Assembly: GCA_045837725.1 (NCBI GenBank)
Contig: JBEWZL010000175.1
Coordinates: forward strand, 1-64,000
Origin: Vermamoeba vermiformis
Lineage: Eukaryota > Tubulinea > Echinamoebida
Direction: 5' to 3'
DNA length: 64,000 bases
Shown: piece after piece, positions 31,434 to 43,407 of the stretch
Position numbering within the stretch: position 1 is the first letter of the stretch
Layout of the letters: each line of letters begins with the position of its first letter
Translations under genes and position numbers: made by a program
Notes under the pieces: model-generated
Told to the model about the DNA's origin: nothing
Seen by the model: only the letters and a program-made list of their open reading frames with translations
Databases searched by the model: none

Positions 31434-33910
31434 ATGTCATTCAAAAAGCCAAGCAACCCCGAGGGAGACGTCAAAGCCAACTGGACAGACGAATCTGCGT
31501 TCAATGTCGATTTGGCTTTGAAAGAATCGCGGTACGTGGTCAATATGCGCTATTATAATTCATTTTTCGCTTAACCACGACTTTATTGACATTAGTTTAA
31601 CCGAAAATCTTTTTCAGAGATTGGATTGAAGCCGCGACCCGCGAGAAATTCCCAAGCCCCGATTTCGCTACCTCGACAAAGAATGGTGTTTTATTGTGCA
31701 AATTGCTGAATCAGATCAGCGCAAACATTATTCCAAAAATTAATCAACAGAAGAACGCTGTTGCAGAGCGAGAAAATATTTCATTTTTCTTGGCCGGCTG
31801 CAAGAAATTAGGTCTTAGAGAAACTCAGTTGTTCACCACTAATGACTTATACGAAGGTAATTTTTAAATTATTTAAAAATCGTGCACCAAGATTTTTTGT
31901 TGCTCATCTGTAAATTTCGAAAACTAACGCGGCTGCATCACTTAGGACAACGTTTACGTACAGTCGCTATTACACTCTATTGGTTGGGTCGTGCTGCTCG
32001 CGCACGCCCGGATTATAAAGGTAATGTGTCAGATGCGAGGTAGCATTTAATTAATTATTTTGAAATAGGTCCTCAATTGAAATTAACTGCATTTGCTAAA
32101 ATGATGTGCAGTCGCTGCAAAAAACAAATTACAGGCGATAACTACGTCGTGACGCTCGACCAGCAATGGCACACTGAGTGCGCTGCTTGCGACAGTTGTT
32201 CAGCGCCATTAACAGCTGACGGCTACTATCAAGTAAACGACAAAGTTGTTTGTCCGACGTGCTACGACAAGAAGGGCCACGGACATGGCGCTAATGACAA
32301 AAATGGAAACAAACACGGTCACGGACACGATCACGGTCATGGTCATGGTCACGATCACGTAAGTTGCACTCTTACCATCTGCGTATTGTTTGTAACACAT
32401 GCGTCTAGGGTAATGACTGCGAGGCTTGTGGTGAGCCTTTGACTCCGTCAAACAAAGCCAAGAAGACTAAAGACGGTCGCAAGGCCTGCAATGACTGCGT
32501 GTGCAAGGGTTGTGATGGATTGATTGAGGGTACGTGCTTTGTTATGTTTGGTCGTGTAGTTAACTAACTCACGTTCCGTTCAAAGGTCCATTTGCTACTG
32601 TTGGCAAAGATAAGTTCTGCCGTGACTGCTTGTGCGACCATTGCAATCACCCCTTCGAGCCTACTTCCAAGGACTTCAAGGTCGTGCAAGGCAAGAAGTT
32701 GTGCAAACACTGCCGATGTGCTGACTGCGACAAATACCTCGAGAAAGGATACGTTGAGCAGCCCAAGGGCTCGGGCAAAAACAAGTGCTTAGACTGCGCT
32801 AACAAGAACCTTCCCAAGAGTAAGTACTTTAACGAGGCATACACCAATCTAACGCGCATTGTAGATAACAATCCTGCCTTGAACTGCAAAGAGTGCTCGC
32901 GTGGCATTGCTCCTGGTGAGGAGTACTACACTGACAACACGGGCAAACCAATTTGCAACAAGTGCAAGGACCATGTGACCAAGCCTAAGACTCACTCTCA
33001 CTCCTCACACGACAACTGCGCCAAGTGCAAGAAAGCTATTACTGGTCCTGGTGTTGAAGCTCTCGACAAGAAGTGGCACAACAATTGCTTCAATTGCGAG
33101 TACGTACTTATCCTATTCATTGTGAGATACGTATTAACATGTTTTTAGCCGCTGCGGTAAGGATTTCCCTGATGGAAACTACGTTGATTTGAACGATCGT
33201 CCTTATTGCCGTCCTTGCGCCAATCAAGTTGGCAATTCATCACCAAAGGGTGGTCACAATCACGGCAACGGCAACCCGACTGGATACATCGTGAGTTTCA
33301 AAAGCTTTCGCTATTAACCGCAATCCTAACGTTGATATTCGCCGACAGGAGGGTGTTACACCGTGCGTGGCTTGCAATAAGCCTTTGACAGGCCAAGTCG
33401 CTGAAGCGTACGGCAATTACTGGCACTTTCGGCTGCTTCAAGTGTACCAAGTGCAAGAGCTCATTTACTGAAGGCTATTACAAGCACCAGAACATGCCTT
33501 ACTGCCAACCTTGTTATCACTCTGTCGCTGGTACTGATACATGTGCTCGATGCAGCAAGCCGGTTGATGCTAAGGGCGTCAAGTTACGCGACATGCAGTT
33601 CCACGACAACTGCTTCACTTGCGCGCAGTGCAACAAGAACTTGAAGACCGCCAATGATGGTGTCTATTTGGACGGAAGCAAGCCCAAGTGCGGTACTTGC
33701 TATGGCCCTAACACCAAGACAGTTCAAAAGGGTGAAGAGTCATCTAAGACATTGCATTATGGCACGCGTCAAGCTGGCTTTACCGTTGATCCGACTACCG
33801 GTCAGAAAGTCATTCGCTGCCCGAAATGTCAAAAGAGCTGCGGTGCAGATAACAAATTCTGTCCTTCTTGTGGCGTAGCGATTACTGTTAAGAAGTACAT
33901 CAACAACTAA
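31434..33910 (+). CDS. Calponin-homology plus multi-LIM domain protein
   Basis: This is a probable actin-associated scaffold. After a short leader, a single CH domain (about residues 35-140) has GVLLCKLLNQISANIIPKI and TLYWLGRAARARPDYKGPQL. LIM-type zinc fingers follow: CSRCKKQITG..WHTECAAC, CVCKGCDG, CDHCNHPF, CKECSRGI, CAKCKKAI..WHNNCFNC, CVACNKPL, CARCSKPV..FHDNCFTC. A zinc ribbon (CPKCQKSC..CPSC) closes the protein. Between the first and second fingers is a His/Gly-rich linker (GHGHDHGHGHGHDH), which could bind metal. The plan matches CH-LIM proteins of Dictyostelium (ChLim) and calponin/SM22-type CH domains. In the exon starting 33349 one extra base near 33427-33430 shifts the frame within a LIM finger: NYWHF|GCFKC needs TTT or TTC, but TTTC is present. 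Both flanking frames are well conserved, so this may be an assembly error or a recent mutation. Confidence 0.88.
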
Positions 33911-34058
33911 GCAATTGTACAGTAGTTTTTACTCGGGTAAATAAAAAGATTTACACGTAGCTGCGGATAATTGCATTTCTTTTAACCGCGTAATTTTTGA
34001 CAACACAAATCTAACGTGGTAGAATTAATGCAGCAGGGTGTTATTGTTCGTTCTTGCC

Positions 34059-37000
34059 ATGGGAGATAACAACACAAATCCAGTTCCGGATCAATCAGCT
34101 GCCAATCAGCATGACAGTAACACACATGACGAACAAAAACACCACGCCGACGCAAATATACACGACAAACGAAGTACCCACGAGCATGACACCGAATCTG
34201 GAGGTAGGTACTTGTTGGCCAGTCTTAAAATTTGGCAATAAATAATTAAAAAATGTATTTAATTGGTACATCAATTTTTCTGACCCCAAAAATTAAATTT
34301 TTTTGGATGCGATCGTGTTACCGTTTTCATGAAACATTCAATTTGCCGCGCAAGGCATTTTACTTACCAGCACGCATTAAAATAAATAGGGGTTTCTGGA
34401 CTCGATGAAGCAATTAGTGATGGTGAAGACAGCGAGCACGGCGAATCTGCGGTGTCACACGATGAATCTCCAAATAAGCCAAACAATCCGCCTTCAGACA
34501 TGCCAAAATCACTGGCGTCAATATTCTCTAATGGGCCCGCTGATGCTGTTTCTTCAGAGCCAAATCCACCAAGAATCTCACGGTTAGACGCGCAAAAATT
34601 CATTATTGAAGAGGAAAGCGACGCAAAAGACTCGCCAAGATCGAACAACAGTAACGGTACGTATATTAAATATGCCTCGAAATTTACGGTGTTGATTTAA
34701 AATCTCAACTAATTATTTAAAAATCAAGACTACCTCCAAACGGTTGACAGCATTGCCGAATTTGACTTGCGCCACTTGGGTGCTTCTAGAGTAAATATTC
34801 GACCCACAATCAACCAAGATAGCCACAAAGACCTTTCCTCGGATTCAGATCACGACCACGTCTTGCTTGATGATCGCTCAGACTTGCATACTGTTGTGGA
34901 TATTCCAAGTAAGTGTTTGCGGATAAAATTCTCCCACAATGTTTACTTTTTGGTTTTGACCACCCAATTTGACACCGTTGCGAGACATTTTTCTGTTGGA
35001 CCAGTAGCTCAAAAGTAGAGCCCTCGCCTGCCCTTCGGGGTATCATCCTGGTTTTCACAAGAAATTGTTGAATTCTCTGTCAAAAAGTTCTTTAATACGA
35101 GTAGTTGTGGGTGCAAGTCCCACCTGGTCCTCTTCCTTTTTGGCCCACGATCAGATACTTTTTTCCCCTGGTCCATTTCTTTTTTTGCCTTCGCGCAGAG
35201 GCATTTATATTTTCCTTGTGCTAACGATTACCTAAGGTGACGATCAAGAACATGGGGATTTTGGCTACGAACAGACAGTATTTGGGCACTACAACACTGA
35301 TCTGCAGAACCAAGCCGCTGAGGCTGTCAGGCTGGCCAAATTAAAGAAAGAGAAGGCTAAGAGAAAAGTGCGTAGTTTTTTCTATTTGACTTCGTATTAA
35401 TACTTCAAAGGCCGCTGTGCGAACCGACATTACGCTTGAAACCCCGTGGAGGAAGTTTCGTCGTTGGTTGCTTCGGTTCTTCGCACCACTAAGACACCCG
35501 ATAGTGTTTTTAGTCATTTTAGGCGCTATTGCAGCTCTAGTGGGTGTGGCTATGGATACTTTTATCGCATTTATTTTAGATTGTAAGTACGACTAGCGCT
35601 TGCGCGAGAGACACTAACACCTTTTATAGTGCGCACGTTTTTAATTTCGTTAACAACGGTGACCTCACTCCAATATTTTATCTGGGTCATGCACATGTTG
35701 GTTTTCTTAGGCTTTTCAATGTTCATAACACAGGTGATCAGCATTCAAGCTGCCGGTAAGCACGGTAACAATTTGGCTAACAAGTACATTAACACGTGAT
35801 CTACTAGGGTCTGGTATACCCGAAATGAAGTGCATATTGTCGGGCATTCAATTAGGCTCTTATTTAACGCTGAAGACACTTCTAGCAAAGATTCTTGGCC
35901 TATCCACAGCGATTGGCTCGGGTCTATTTGTGGGCAAAGAAGGTCCGTTCGTGCACACATCTAGCATTATAGCCAATCAACTCTCGAAGATTAAATTCTT
36001 TCGAATCCACAACGTACGTCGTAATGATTGTGGATGAGTTACAGGGCTGACTGTTGGTTTAGAATCCAGCACTGAAACAACAAATGTTCGCAGCAGCTGC
36101 CGCCGTTGGTGTTGCATCGAACTTTGGCAGTCCAATTGGAGGTGTATTATTTAGTATCGAAGTAACGTCAACGTACTACCCACTGCGTAACTACTGGTTT
36201 GCATTTGTTGCTGCTACTACGGGCGGAACTTTGTTCAAAGTGATGACAAACAGCTACGCCGGTCAACGTAGGTATTCCATGCTCAACCTTCCACGTGCAC
36301 TAATATTCTTTAGCGCTTCTTCGTGCGTACTTGCCAACAGCATTCCCCGATGCCATTGCAAAGGCGAACTGGTGGGAGTTCTTGGTATTTATTGCTATGG
36401 GACTCGTGGGCGGTGTATTGTCAGCCGTGTTCATTCTTGCAAACTCGAAGTGGATCAAGTTTAGACGCGCTTATGCCAGCAAATACAAGATATTAGAGTA
36501 CGTAGCAAAGTGACCCTTTTTTTCTTCGATCTTAAATTTCTTTGCAGTGCCTATCCTTACGCTGTCCTAGCAGCTTTGTTTACCGCCTTAGTAACCTTCC
36601 CATTACACGATGTTCGCGTAAGTCCCGCCGTCCTCACATTGAAATACCATTCTAAATACAATCGTTTAGCTGGGAAGTTTTGCAGCGTTGAAGGATTTGT
36701 ATCAAGACAGTCCTCTCGTGCCTTATCCGCACAGCAAACTCAACTCTGACTGGAGCGATTTCAGCGTGTACTTGTCACTGCCAATCTTCATGTTCATGCG
36801 CGTAAGTAGTGACGTTTGCTTATATTTGACGGATATTAATCCGTTCTCTGAAGATGATATTGCTCATTATCGCGCTGTCGATCCCTGTTCCTGCGGGAGT
36901 TGTCATTCCTGTACTGGTCATTGGAGCGTCTTTCGGCCGTATCTTCGGCGAGGCTGTCAGCTACTTTGCCGGTGGTATGTCGTTGAGCCCTGGAATCTAC

Positions 37001-37925
37001 GCTATTATTGGAACTGCCGCTATTGGTGCGGGCATTACGCACACTTTGAGCATCAGCGTTATTTTGTTCGAAATTACCGGACAACTCAACTTTGCATTGC
37101 CTGTCATAGTAAGTGGCATCGTATTTAATAATCCATTCTATTTTTCGTACTAATAAATTCAGATTGTTGTCGTTATTGCGCAAGGAGTATCACAAAAGCT
37201 ATCGGTTTCAATCTTTGACAGCATCTCACTGATACGTGGCTTGCCTTATTTACCAGATCTCGGTCTAAAGTACGTCATTATAGTGCACGAAATTGAGGTA
37301 TTAATTAATCGTTCATCGGTAGTACTGTATCGAAGACAGCAAAAGATATTATGGAACCGAATATTGATCTATTTTTGACAATGAAGACGTCCTTGAGGGA
37401 CATGAAAGAATTCTTGAAGGACTGGGCAGAGACGCCAAATTATAGAGCTACCTTCATTCCGATAGTCGATAGTGCTGGTAAGCAAACAAGGAAAGATCCG
37501 TTGTTTTCATTTTTTGCTAACCGATGGAATTCCAATAGAAACTAAAACGCTCGTTGGAACGACTACTCATGAGGCGTTGTTGACCTTCGTGACAGCATTG
37601 CAGTATGAAATTAATAAGGAGAAAGGAGAAGAGGCAAGCGAAGTTGGAGCAACTCGAAGCTGAGGGCAGATCGACACAAAAGTTCTTGGAGAAACAAAGA
37701 AAGCAGAAGTTTGATATTAGAAAGCGCATTAAGAAGCTAATTCAAAGTGCACCGATCCAGTTTCAGTTGGATACTCCGCTGAACCAGATTCACTTGTTCT
37801 TCATCACATTGCGCTTACCAAATGCCTTTGTTACGAAAAATGGCAAGCTAGTTGGTATGATTACTAGAGATGCTCTTCAGAAGTCAATAAGTTTTGGCAA
37901 CGAGACGGTTTTTATGAACGTTTGA
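34059..37925 (+). CDS. CLC-family chloride channel or H+/Cl- exchanger
   Basis: This moves chloride across a membrane, probably of an internal compartment. A long acidic, Ser/Asp/His-rich cytosolic N-terminus of about 250 residues precedes the channel. The three CLC selectivity signatures are intact: [20 protein letters not shown] (its Glu is the gating residue), and [19 protein letters not shown]. The block [19 protein letters not shown] is also typical. Two CBS-type domains follow: one at [17 protein letters not shown], one ending [25 protein letters not shown] Lys-rich linker ([16 protein letters not shown]) separates them. Most exons join in phase; CAAC|CGCTTCTTC across the 36268-36314 intron restores [12 protein letters not shown]. 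One intron (about 34911-35235) contains a tRNA-like sequence. Pieces of the 3' half are duplicated near 40.7-41.3 kb. Confidence 0.92.
34998..35130 (+). tRNA. tRNA-like sequence with an insert, inside a CLC intron
   Basis: The two ends form a perfect 7-bp acceptor stem (GGACCAG with CTGGTCC). The D arm is GCTC/GAGC with A-box-like TAGCTCAAAAGTAGAGC. The T arm is a perfect 5-bp stem (GTGGG/CCCAC) with a seven-base loop TGCAAGT. An anticodon stem of four pairs (CTCG/CGAG) is possible and puts GCC, preceded by T, in the anticodon place, which would read glycine. About 60 extra bases follow, in the usual place of a tRNA intron. The T loop lacks the normal TTC, so it may be a pseudogene or a tRNA-derived SINE remnant. 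It is on the same strand as the host gene. Confidence 0.5.
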
Positions 37926-38157
37926 TTGCCGTTTTTGTGCAATTGGTTGCAATGCCCAGATTAGATTGAAAAAAGCACAGTTGTGTTGGGCACTTCACTA
38001 TTGCATCCCAGGTTTTAAAATGCTGGTGGTGGGATTAAAAGTGTTGTAACGTTGTACTTGGAAAAATTCCCAATCATGTATGTTTTGTAGGTTAACCTTT
38101 CTTGTCTTGAAGTAAAGTTGATTCTGTTGCATCCAGGTGACCTTTTTCAGATTCTGT

Positions 38158-39930
38158 CTAAACAAAGGTTATGAGGTTAACTTCATATGAAGTTAATTGA
38201 CTTTGTCCCACCTCACCACCTTCTACAGGCTCTACATGGCCAAGGATTACCAGTTCAATAACTCGTTTGGCTGTTTCACTGACAGGTACTAGGTTTCTTT
38301 TTGCATCAATGTACAAGAGTCCACGATCATAAATGGCTTGAGTGAATGGGTTAAGATCTGTTCCAGCTGAACCACAATATTGAAGCTGAGAAAGAATGAG
38401 CTTAAAATCTGTAGCAGCACCCCCTTCTGCAGCTTCCTTAATAGAGGCCAGTAGACACTTGTGGTATGCAGCTGCCAGTTCAGCACAGTAACCGTTGAAG
38501 TTGCCAGCTTTGCAAAGTTCTTGAACAGCATGATAAAGGCCACCCAGATGCAAATACAAGTAAGTCATCTTTTCTTCCTTATCACTTCCAGGAATCTGAT
38601 CCCAAGGCAAGTTATTCACAGGCTACAGAGAAAATAATTAGAACACATTTTTGAAGGCAAGTTTAATCTTACAGTATTTTCACCTTCAAGATAGCATTTG
38701 TACTCTTCTAATGTTAGTGGAGGAAGGTACTTGAGGCAGCCTTGATACCCAGCAGGCAGGTTATTCTCAAACTTTGAATGTGCTGAGCCAATAAACATTA
38801 CAAAGTTTGCAGCCTGTAAGATTAGTACAATAGTTAATTTATAAGTATTCATAAATTAACATACTGCAAAAGTTTGAAATGAAGTGTATATTTCATAGTT
38901 CTCAGCATTTTCACTGTACTGCTTTGAGTAGAATTCATTGTGTTCATCCAATATCAATACTGCACCAGGTAAGGCAGTAAATTCTGTCCAAAAGTGATTC
39001 AAGTTTGCACTTCCTTGACCAAGCAGAGTGCAAAACACATTCTCAACAGTTTTGCTTGTCTCAATCAGGTCTTTGTTCAATTGATAGAATGTTATAATTG
39101 CACTCCGTTTTGTCAACTTATTTCGGCAATTAGGCTGTAAAATCAATTAGTCCAGTTTGAGAAAGATTGATATAACTTACATAGTAAAACAGTGGCTTTT
39201 GCATGACATAAGCAGATGTTGCAATCATTACACCAATGCCTGATTTACCAACGCCATGAGGGCCTGAGGGAACAACTTTTTCTTTGTTAAGTGGGGATTG
39301 AATTGCATCGTAGAATTGTTGCCAAATATTCAAACGATTTTGTGAGATAAAAAATTGCTCAACGTCTTCATATCCTTTGACATTTTGAAAGGCAGTGCCA
39401 GGAAGTGGCTTAAACTTGTTGAGTGCCTCCTTCATTTGTGCAGGATCCGTGAGGTATTGGTAAGCATCGATATTACGTGGAAAAGGCATTGCAACAGTTG
39501 CCCGCCCTTGTAAATTAACGTAATTACTAATTATTGTTGTAAATTAGAAACATACCCATTGCCGTCTTGAACTGCTTATGCGGGTGCTGAAGTTTGTACC
39601 GTACTACCTCTAAAACTCGCGTAGGTCGGAGGAATCCTTTTGAAGTGAGAGCGGGACGCAACGTTTGCCAATCGATGGCTTCGAGGGCATATTCTATCAA
39701 GGCTTCGCTTTCGTCGCCAAGGATATTTGCATCGTGAGCGGTGAATCCGTTTTCGCTGGCCCAGATCACGACGTCCTCTTTTGACCACTCGGCGACTGCA
39801 ACAATACATCAGCTAAATGGCTTAGTGGGTAATTTTGTACCTACGTTGCGTAATAGACTTTCGGGACAACCGATCTGATAAGGAGCGATGAATATTTAGT
39901 TCAATTCTTGTCTCCTGGGCAGTAGAAAGC
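38158..39930 (-). CDS. Crinkler/RHS-type P-loop ATPase with SAM-like N-terminus
   Basis: The N-terminal part has a SAM-like helical segment (LAEWSKEDVVIWASENGF, then LTSKGFLRPTRVLEVVRY), joined in phase to an ATPase. Its features are Walker A GPHGVGKSGIG, Walker B-like GAVLILDEHNEFY and the sensor-type block FVMFIGSAHSKFENNLPAGY. These match the NTPase shared by Crinkler (CRN) proteins and trypanosome RHS proteins. The C-terminal helical region runs from NNLPWDQIPGSDKEEKM to the stop after SYEVNLITFV. No clear nuclease domain follows it. Crinklers are known as effectors in oomycetes and chytrids and also occur in free-living protists; the function here is unknown. The first exon or exons upstream of AQETRIELNIHRSLSDR are unresolved, though coding-like sequence continues to about 40.2 kb. 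Confidence 0.72.
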
Positions 39931-40379
39931 GTGCACACTAAACATTTTATTAAAACAAAACACTCAAATTTACCAAGGAAGCACGTACTTTTGATCGATA
40001 AGGGCCTTATCGATTTGAAGAGCACAGTTTTGCTTGAAAATGACCAAAAAGGCTTCGTTTCGTGAAGAGTATTTTCACAGGGCTTACGGGGGAAAATAGT
40101 GGCGATTTCTGATAAATTAAATTAATTGGTAATTTGGGATGCGGATGCAAATATTTCGTACTTGGTTGGTTGGCGCTTGTGTTCCTTGTGCGCTGTTTGG
40201 CTCCAAGTAGTCGAAGACTTGCACTATATTTGATCGTATGCAACATGTTGTGGTTGTCTGCAGAGTAGAAAGAAATTAATTGATGTTTTGACCTCCACGT
40301 AGTTTTTCTGGTCCCGCTCGGACAAGAGGAATCAACACTTATTGTGACTCAATTGGTAGCATTGTTCATGTATATAGTA

Positions 40380-40728
40380 ATACGAATACGATAAGAGGCC
40401 AATCAAGCTCAAAGCGAATTCGTGTTGGCATCCAAGTCGATTTTATCTCCAAGAATTTTCTCTGACACATTTAGAGACCGAAGACCATAAAAGGTATAAA
40501 TCATAACATTGTAATCAATCGTTGATAATTTTTTTAGAATTAAATTATGCATAGGAATCGATATTGGCGACAAATTTTATTTTCGCTCCATCTGGCTGGC
40601 AAAAAAAAAGAAATTAAAAGATTGTTGCTCAAGGAGGCCAATACAACTTTAAATATCGTTATTTTGCTTTTTTCTGATTTTTGCAAGAGTCGATCTGATT
40701 GCGTGCTACTAGTACAGCGCCAACTCTA
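40380..40728 (+). pseudogene. Fragment of the F-box-like family gene
   Basis: This stretch repeats, with many changes, the first exons of the family members near 47.6 and 49.5 kb. It shares GGCCAATCAAGCT, CATCCAAG..GATTTTAT, TTTTCTCTGA and GACATTGG/GATATTGG CGA.AAATTT. It has no long open frame and is cut off abruptly where the CLC-derived fragments begin. It looks like the 5' part of a duplicated copy that has decayed. Confidence 0.7.
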
Positions 40729-40734
40729 ACGCGC

Positions 40735-41297
40735 TGCTTCGTGCGTACTTGGCAACGATGCTATTGCAACGCGAACAGGGATGTCTTATTGCCACGGGCA
40801 ACGAGACGTTTTTCATGAACGTGTAAAGGCACGTAAGTGCTTAACCTAGAATTCTAATATTTATTAACTACATTAATCCTGTAGTTTTGGTAACGTCATG
40901 TAACGATTTCGATGAACTCTATCATTAGCGGCGGCATCACTGGACAACGTTTGCGTACACGTTATTTTGTTCGAAATTACCGGACAACTCAACTTCGCCT
41001 TGCCGGTCATAGTAAGTGGCATCGTATATAATAATCCGAGTGTATTTTTCGTACTAATGAATTTCAGATTGTTGTTGTTATTGCGCAAGGAGTATCACAA
41101 AAGCTATCGGTTTCAATCTTTGACAGCATCTCACTGATACGTGGCTTGCCTTATTTACCAGATCTATCTACAGTAGGTCAACATATTAAAAAATATTCGA
41201 AAATGCAATTTTAATAATTTATCGGCAGTACTGTATCAAAGCCGGCAAAAGATATTATGGAACCGAAAGTTGATATGTTCCTGACAATGAAAACGTC
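40735..41297 (+). pseudogene. Mosaic of CLC-gene fragments
   Basis: Several pieces match different exons of the CLC gene 3-4 kb upstream, with gaps between them. One corresponds to the exon around 36315 (CTTCGTGCGTACTTG). One matches the last coding bases (GGCAACGAGACG, TTCATGAACGT) and one the exon and intron near 37070-37260, including its AGTAAGTGGCATCGTAT donor. The last matches the exon near 37320 (AAAGATATTATGGAACCGAA). The order is scrambled: the 3'-end piece precedes the middle pieces. It is non-coding now. Intron sequence is retained, so it arose by DNA duplication rather than retrocopying. Confidence 0.82.
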
Positions 41298-41513
41298 GGT
41301 AATATATAATTTTCTTAACTTTAAAGATTAAACTTGATCCAATAGTTGTGCTAACATTAATATTGATCCTATAGTTGTGCTAATGTCATGTAACATATTC
41401 TATGAATGGTTCAATTACTTCAACGACAGCAGCTTTTCGAGCCATTCTTGGATCTGAACACGTGCTTGTCTGAATCAATTCACAAAATCAAAAGATTTCA
41501 AAGATATAAAAAC
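41298..41513 (+). repeat. Upstream direct repeat, copy 1
   Basis: About 215 bases nearly identical to 43408-43622, starting GTAATATATAATTTTCTTAA. Each copy contains an internal pair of TTGATCC(A/T)ATAGTTGTGCTAA. It precedes the first of two tandem secreted-protein genes and probably carries their promoter. It starts exactly at a splice-donor-like GTAATA after an exon-like segment in both places. Confidence 0.88.
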
Positions 41514-41563
41514 GCAACGGTGAATGCATTTATTTACCAATAGCGACTGGTGATATCAACAAC

Positions 41564-43031
41564 ATGAGCACCAACAAGGTTTTAATCGCTTTCTTTGCTT
41601 TCTGCACCTTGTCGGTGGCCTCGAGTATCGTTGTAAGTAACCTTCCATTTAAATATTCAACGTACTTATTCTTTTACGGCAGGAGATACAAGCCACTCCC
41701 GCCTCTTCCGTCGTCAATCAGTATCCGTTTTTCTACTACGCTGGTTTGGATGGCGTCGGTGATCTGGCCTTCACCTCTCATCTTGCACAAAACGAAGCTA
41801 GAATTCTGAAGCGTGACATTAATGGCACGTACAGCCCCTTTGCTGGCATGTCACTTCGAAACATGTCCTTTGCAGTAACTACCAACGGCGACTGGTTCGG
41901 ATCAATATTCAAGGACGGCATCGAACTGTTCCGCGTTGACAAGAACGGCCAAGTGCACGACTCTTCCATCATTGATACTACTACAGCCTACTTCATGGCC
42001 AAGTTGCACGAAGATGGTTCGTTGATGGTCGCATTCGCCGACTACATTCTCACCTACGAATACGTCAACAGCCAATGGGTCGTTACTCAAAACTCCAGCT
42101 TTCCTGGCGCTGAATTCTTCGTTTATTCCATTTTTTCTGCCGGAGTTCAAGACAACGCACTCATCCTATTCAACAACAAGCAAAATCCTGACAACGCTAC
42201 GTACAACATCTACATTATCACACGCCAAGCCGACAAGTCGTGGAAGATCATCGAGACTGTGGCTGTCAATGACTCATTCATTTCGCAGGCACGGGCGTTC
42301 TATTGGGATGGCGCCAACACACTCATCTGCACGATACTCATGACAGCTCAAGGACCGCCATTTGGTGCCGTGGTCGTCTTCAACAAGGTCAACGGAGAAT
42401 GGCAGTTGTCACAATGGTTTTCTGCCACCAGTGTTGGCGTCACTGCTATCGGTTATTTTGGTCTTGGTCCGCTCGTTGCACTCGACAACAACAATGTGCT
42501 AGTTCCAGCGCCTGGTGATGGTGTCTCAGAGTGGTGGCATCTTACAGCCGAACACAGGCTCCGTCTACTTGATGCAACGAAATCAACAGAATGAATGGAG
42601 CTTCATCGCAAAGTTCAAATCCAGTAGCGCAGTTTTTAGTGCTGGCTCTGTCCAAGAACGACAAAGACGTGTTGATCCTGGGCTGCGCAGTGAATGATAC
42701 CTTCTTGTGCTCGCTCTACACCGTCCCTGCCTGCGTTGTCGAGCCGATCGACTTCACGTGCCCACAACAGCGAGATTCGTGCAGCACTGACTTGGACAAC
42801 TTGGTTACCGTTAACAATCCTTCGTGCGGTCAGGTGGCTACCAGCTATAGCCACATTACTACCAATAAGAACGGAATCACGGTGGATGTCACTCTTAGCA
42901 GGCCTTTAGTTGCGGATGCAAAATGTAGTGTGACTTTGACATGCAACGAGTTAGCAAGCGTATCTTCTGGCCACGTGTTAGTTAGCTCACTAGTATTTAT
43001 TTCAGCCTTGACGGCTTTTCTTGTTCTTTAA
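41564..43031 (+). CDS. Secreted GPI-like repeat protein, copy 1 (frame disturbed)
   Basis: Exon 1 encodes a signal peptide (MSTNKVLIAFFAFCTLSVAS) and joins in phase to exon 2 at EIQATPASS. The body is beta-rich and repetitive, like a propeller or integrin-alpha type fold: LILKRD, IELFRVDKNGQVHDSS, FADYILTYEYVNSQWVV, ALDNNNVLVPAP, PNTGSVYLMQRNQQNEW. A Cys-containing stalk (VEPIDFTCPQQRDSCSTD, NPSCGQV) and a hydrophobic end (VSSLVFISALTAFLVL) suggest GPI attachment. Compared with its neighbour copy, two one-base insertions displace the frame, near 42530 (between VPAPGD and NTGSVYL) and near 42645 (before LSKNDKD). The gene may be decaying, or the assembly may carry errors. The family is not recognised. 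Confidence 0.75.
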
Positions 43032-43335
43032 AATAGAAAATAAATTTACCTAATCACCAACACTTAGGAAATATAATCTTGTCGTAACCGGCGAAATAGC
43101 TGAAGATATTAATAGCAGTTGCTGTTTTCAAAAAGGATGGATCTCATATAAATCAAGCGTTTTATAATTTGCTCGCGGTAAATAATATTTCATTGCAAAA
43201 AAATTAATCATTAATATCGAAACCACTATTATTAATTGTATTTAATAAATAATCGGAGAATAAGTCAATTAAATTAAAAATTCAGATTTGACTTCTCTGT
43301 AAAATCCGCTAACGAGAGTTTATTCCATCAGTTCA
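43032..43335. other. AT-rich spacer between tandem copies
   Basis: This is the 3' flank of the first copy with an AATAAA near 43039. No gene is seen. Confidence 0.5.
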
Positions 43336-43407
43336 ATGACGGTTAACTTCTTTGGCCGAGGAGTTATTCGCAAGAGTGGACAATATCAACCTGGCATGCA
43401 CGAAGAG
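43336..43407 (+). other. Orphan exon-like segment
   Basis: An ATG opens 24 codons (MTVNFFGRGVIRKS, QYQPGMHEE) ending exactly at GAG|GTAATA, where the repeated upstream block begins. It may be a captured first exon or a remnant brought in with the duplication. No downstream partner was found. Confidence 0.35.
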
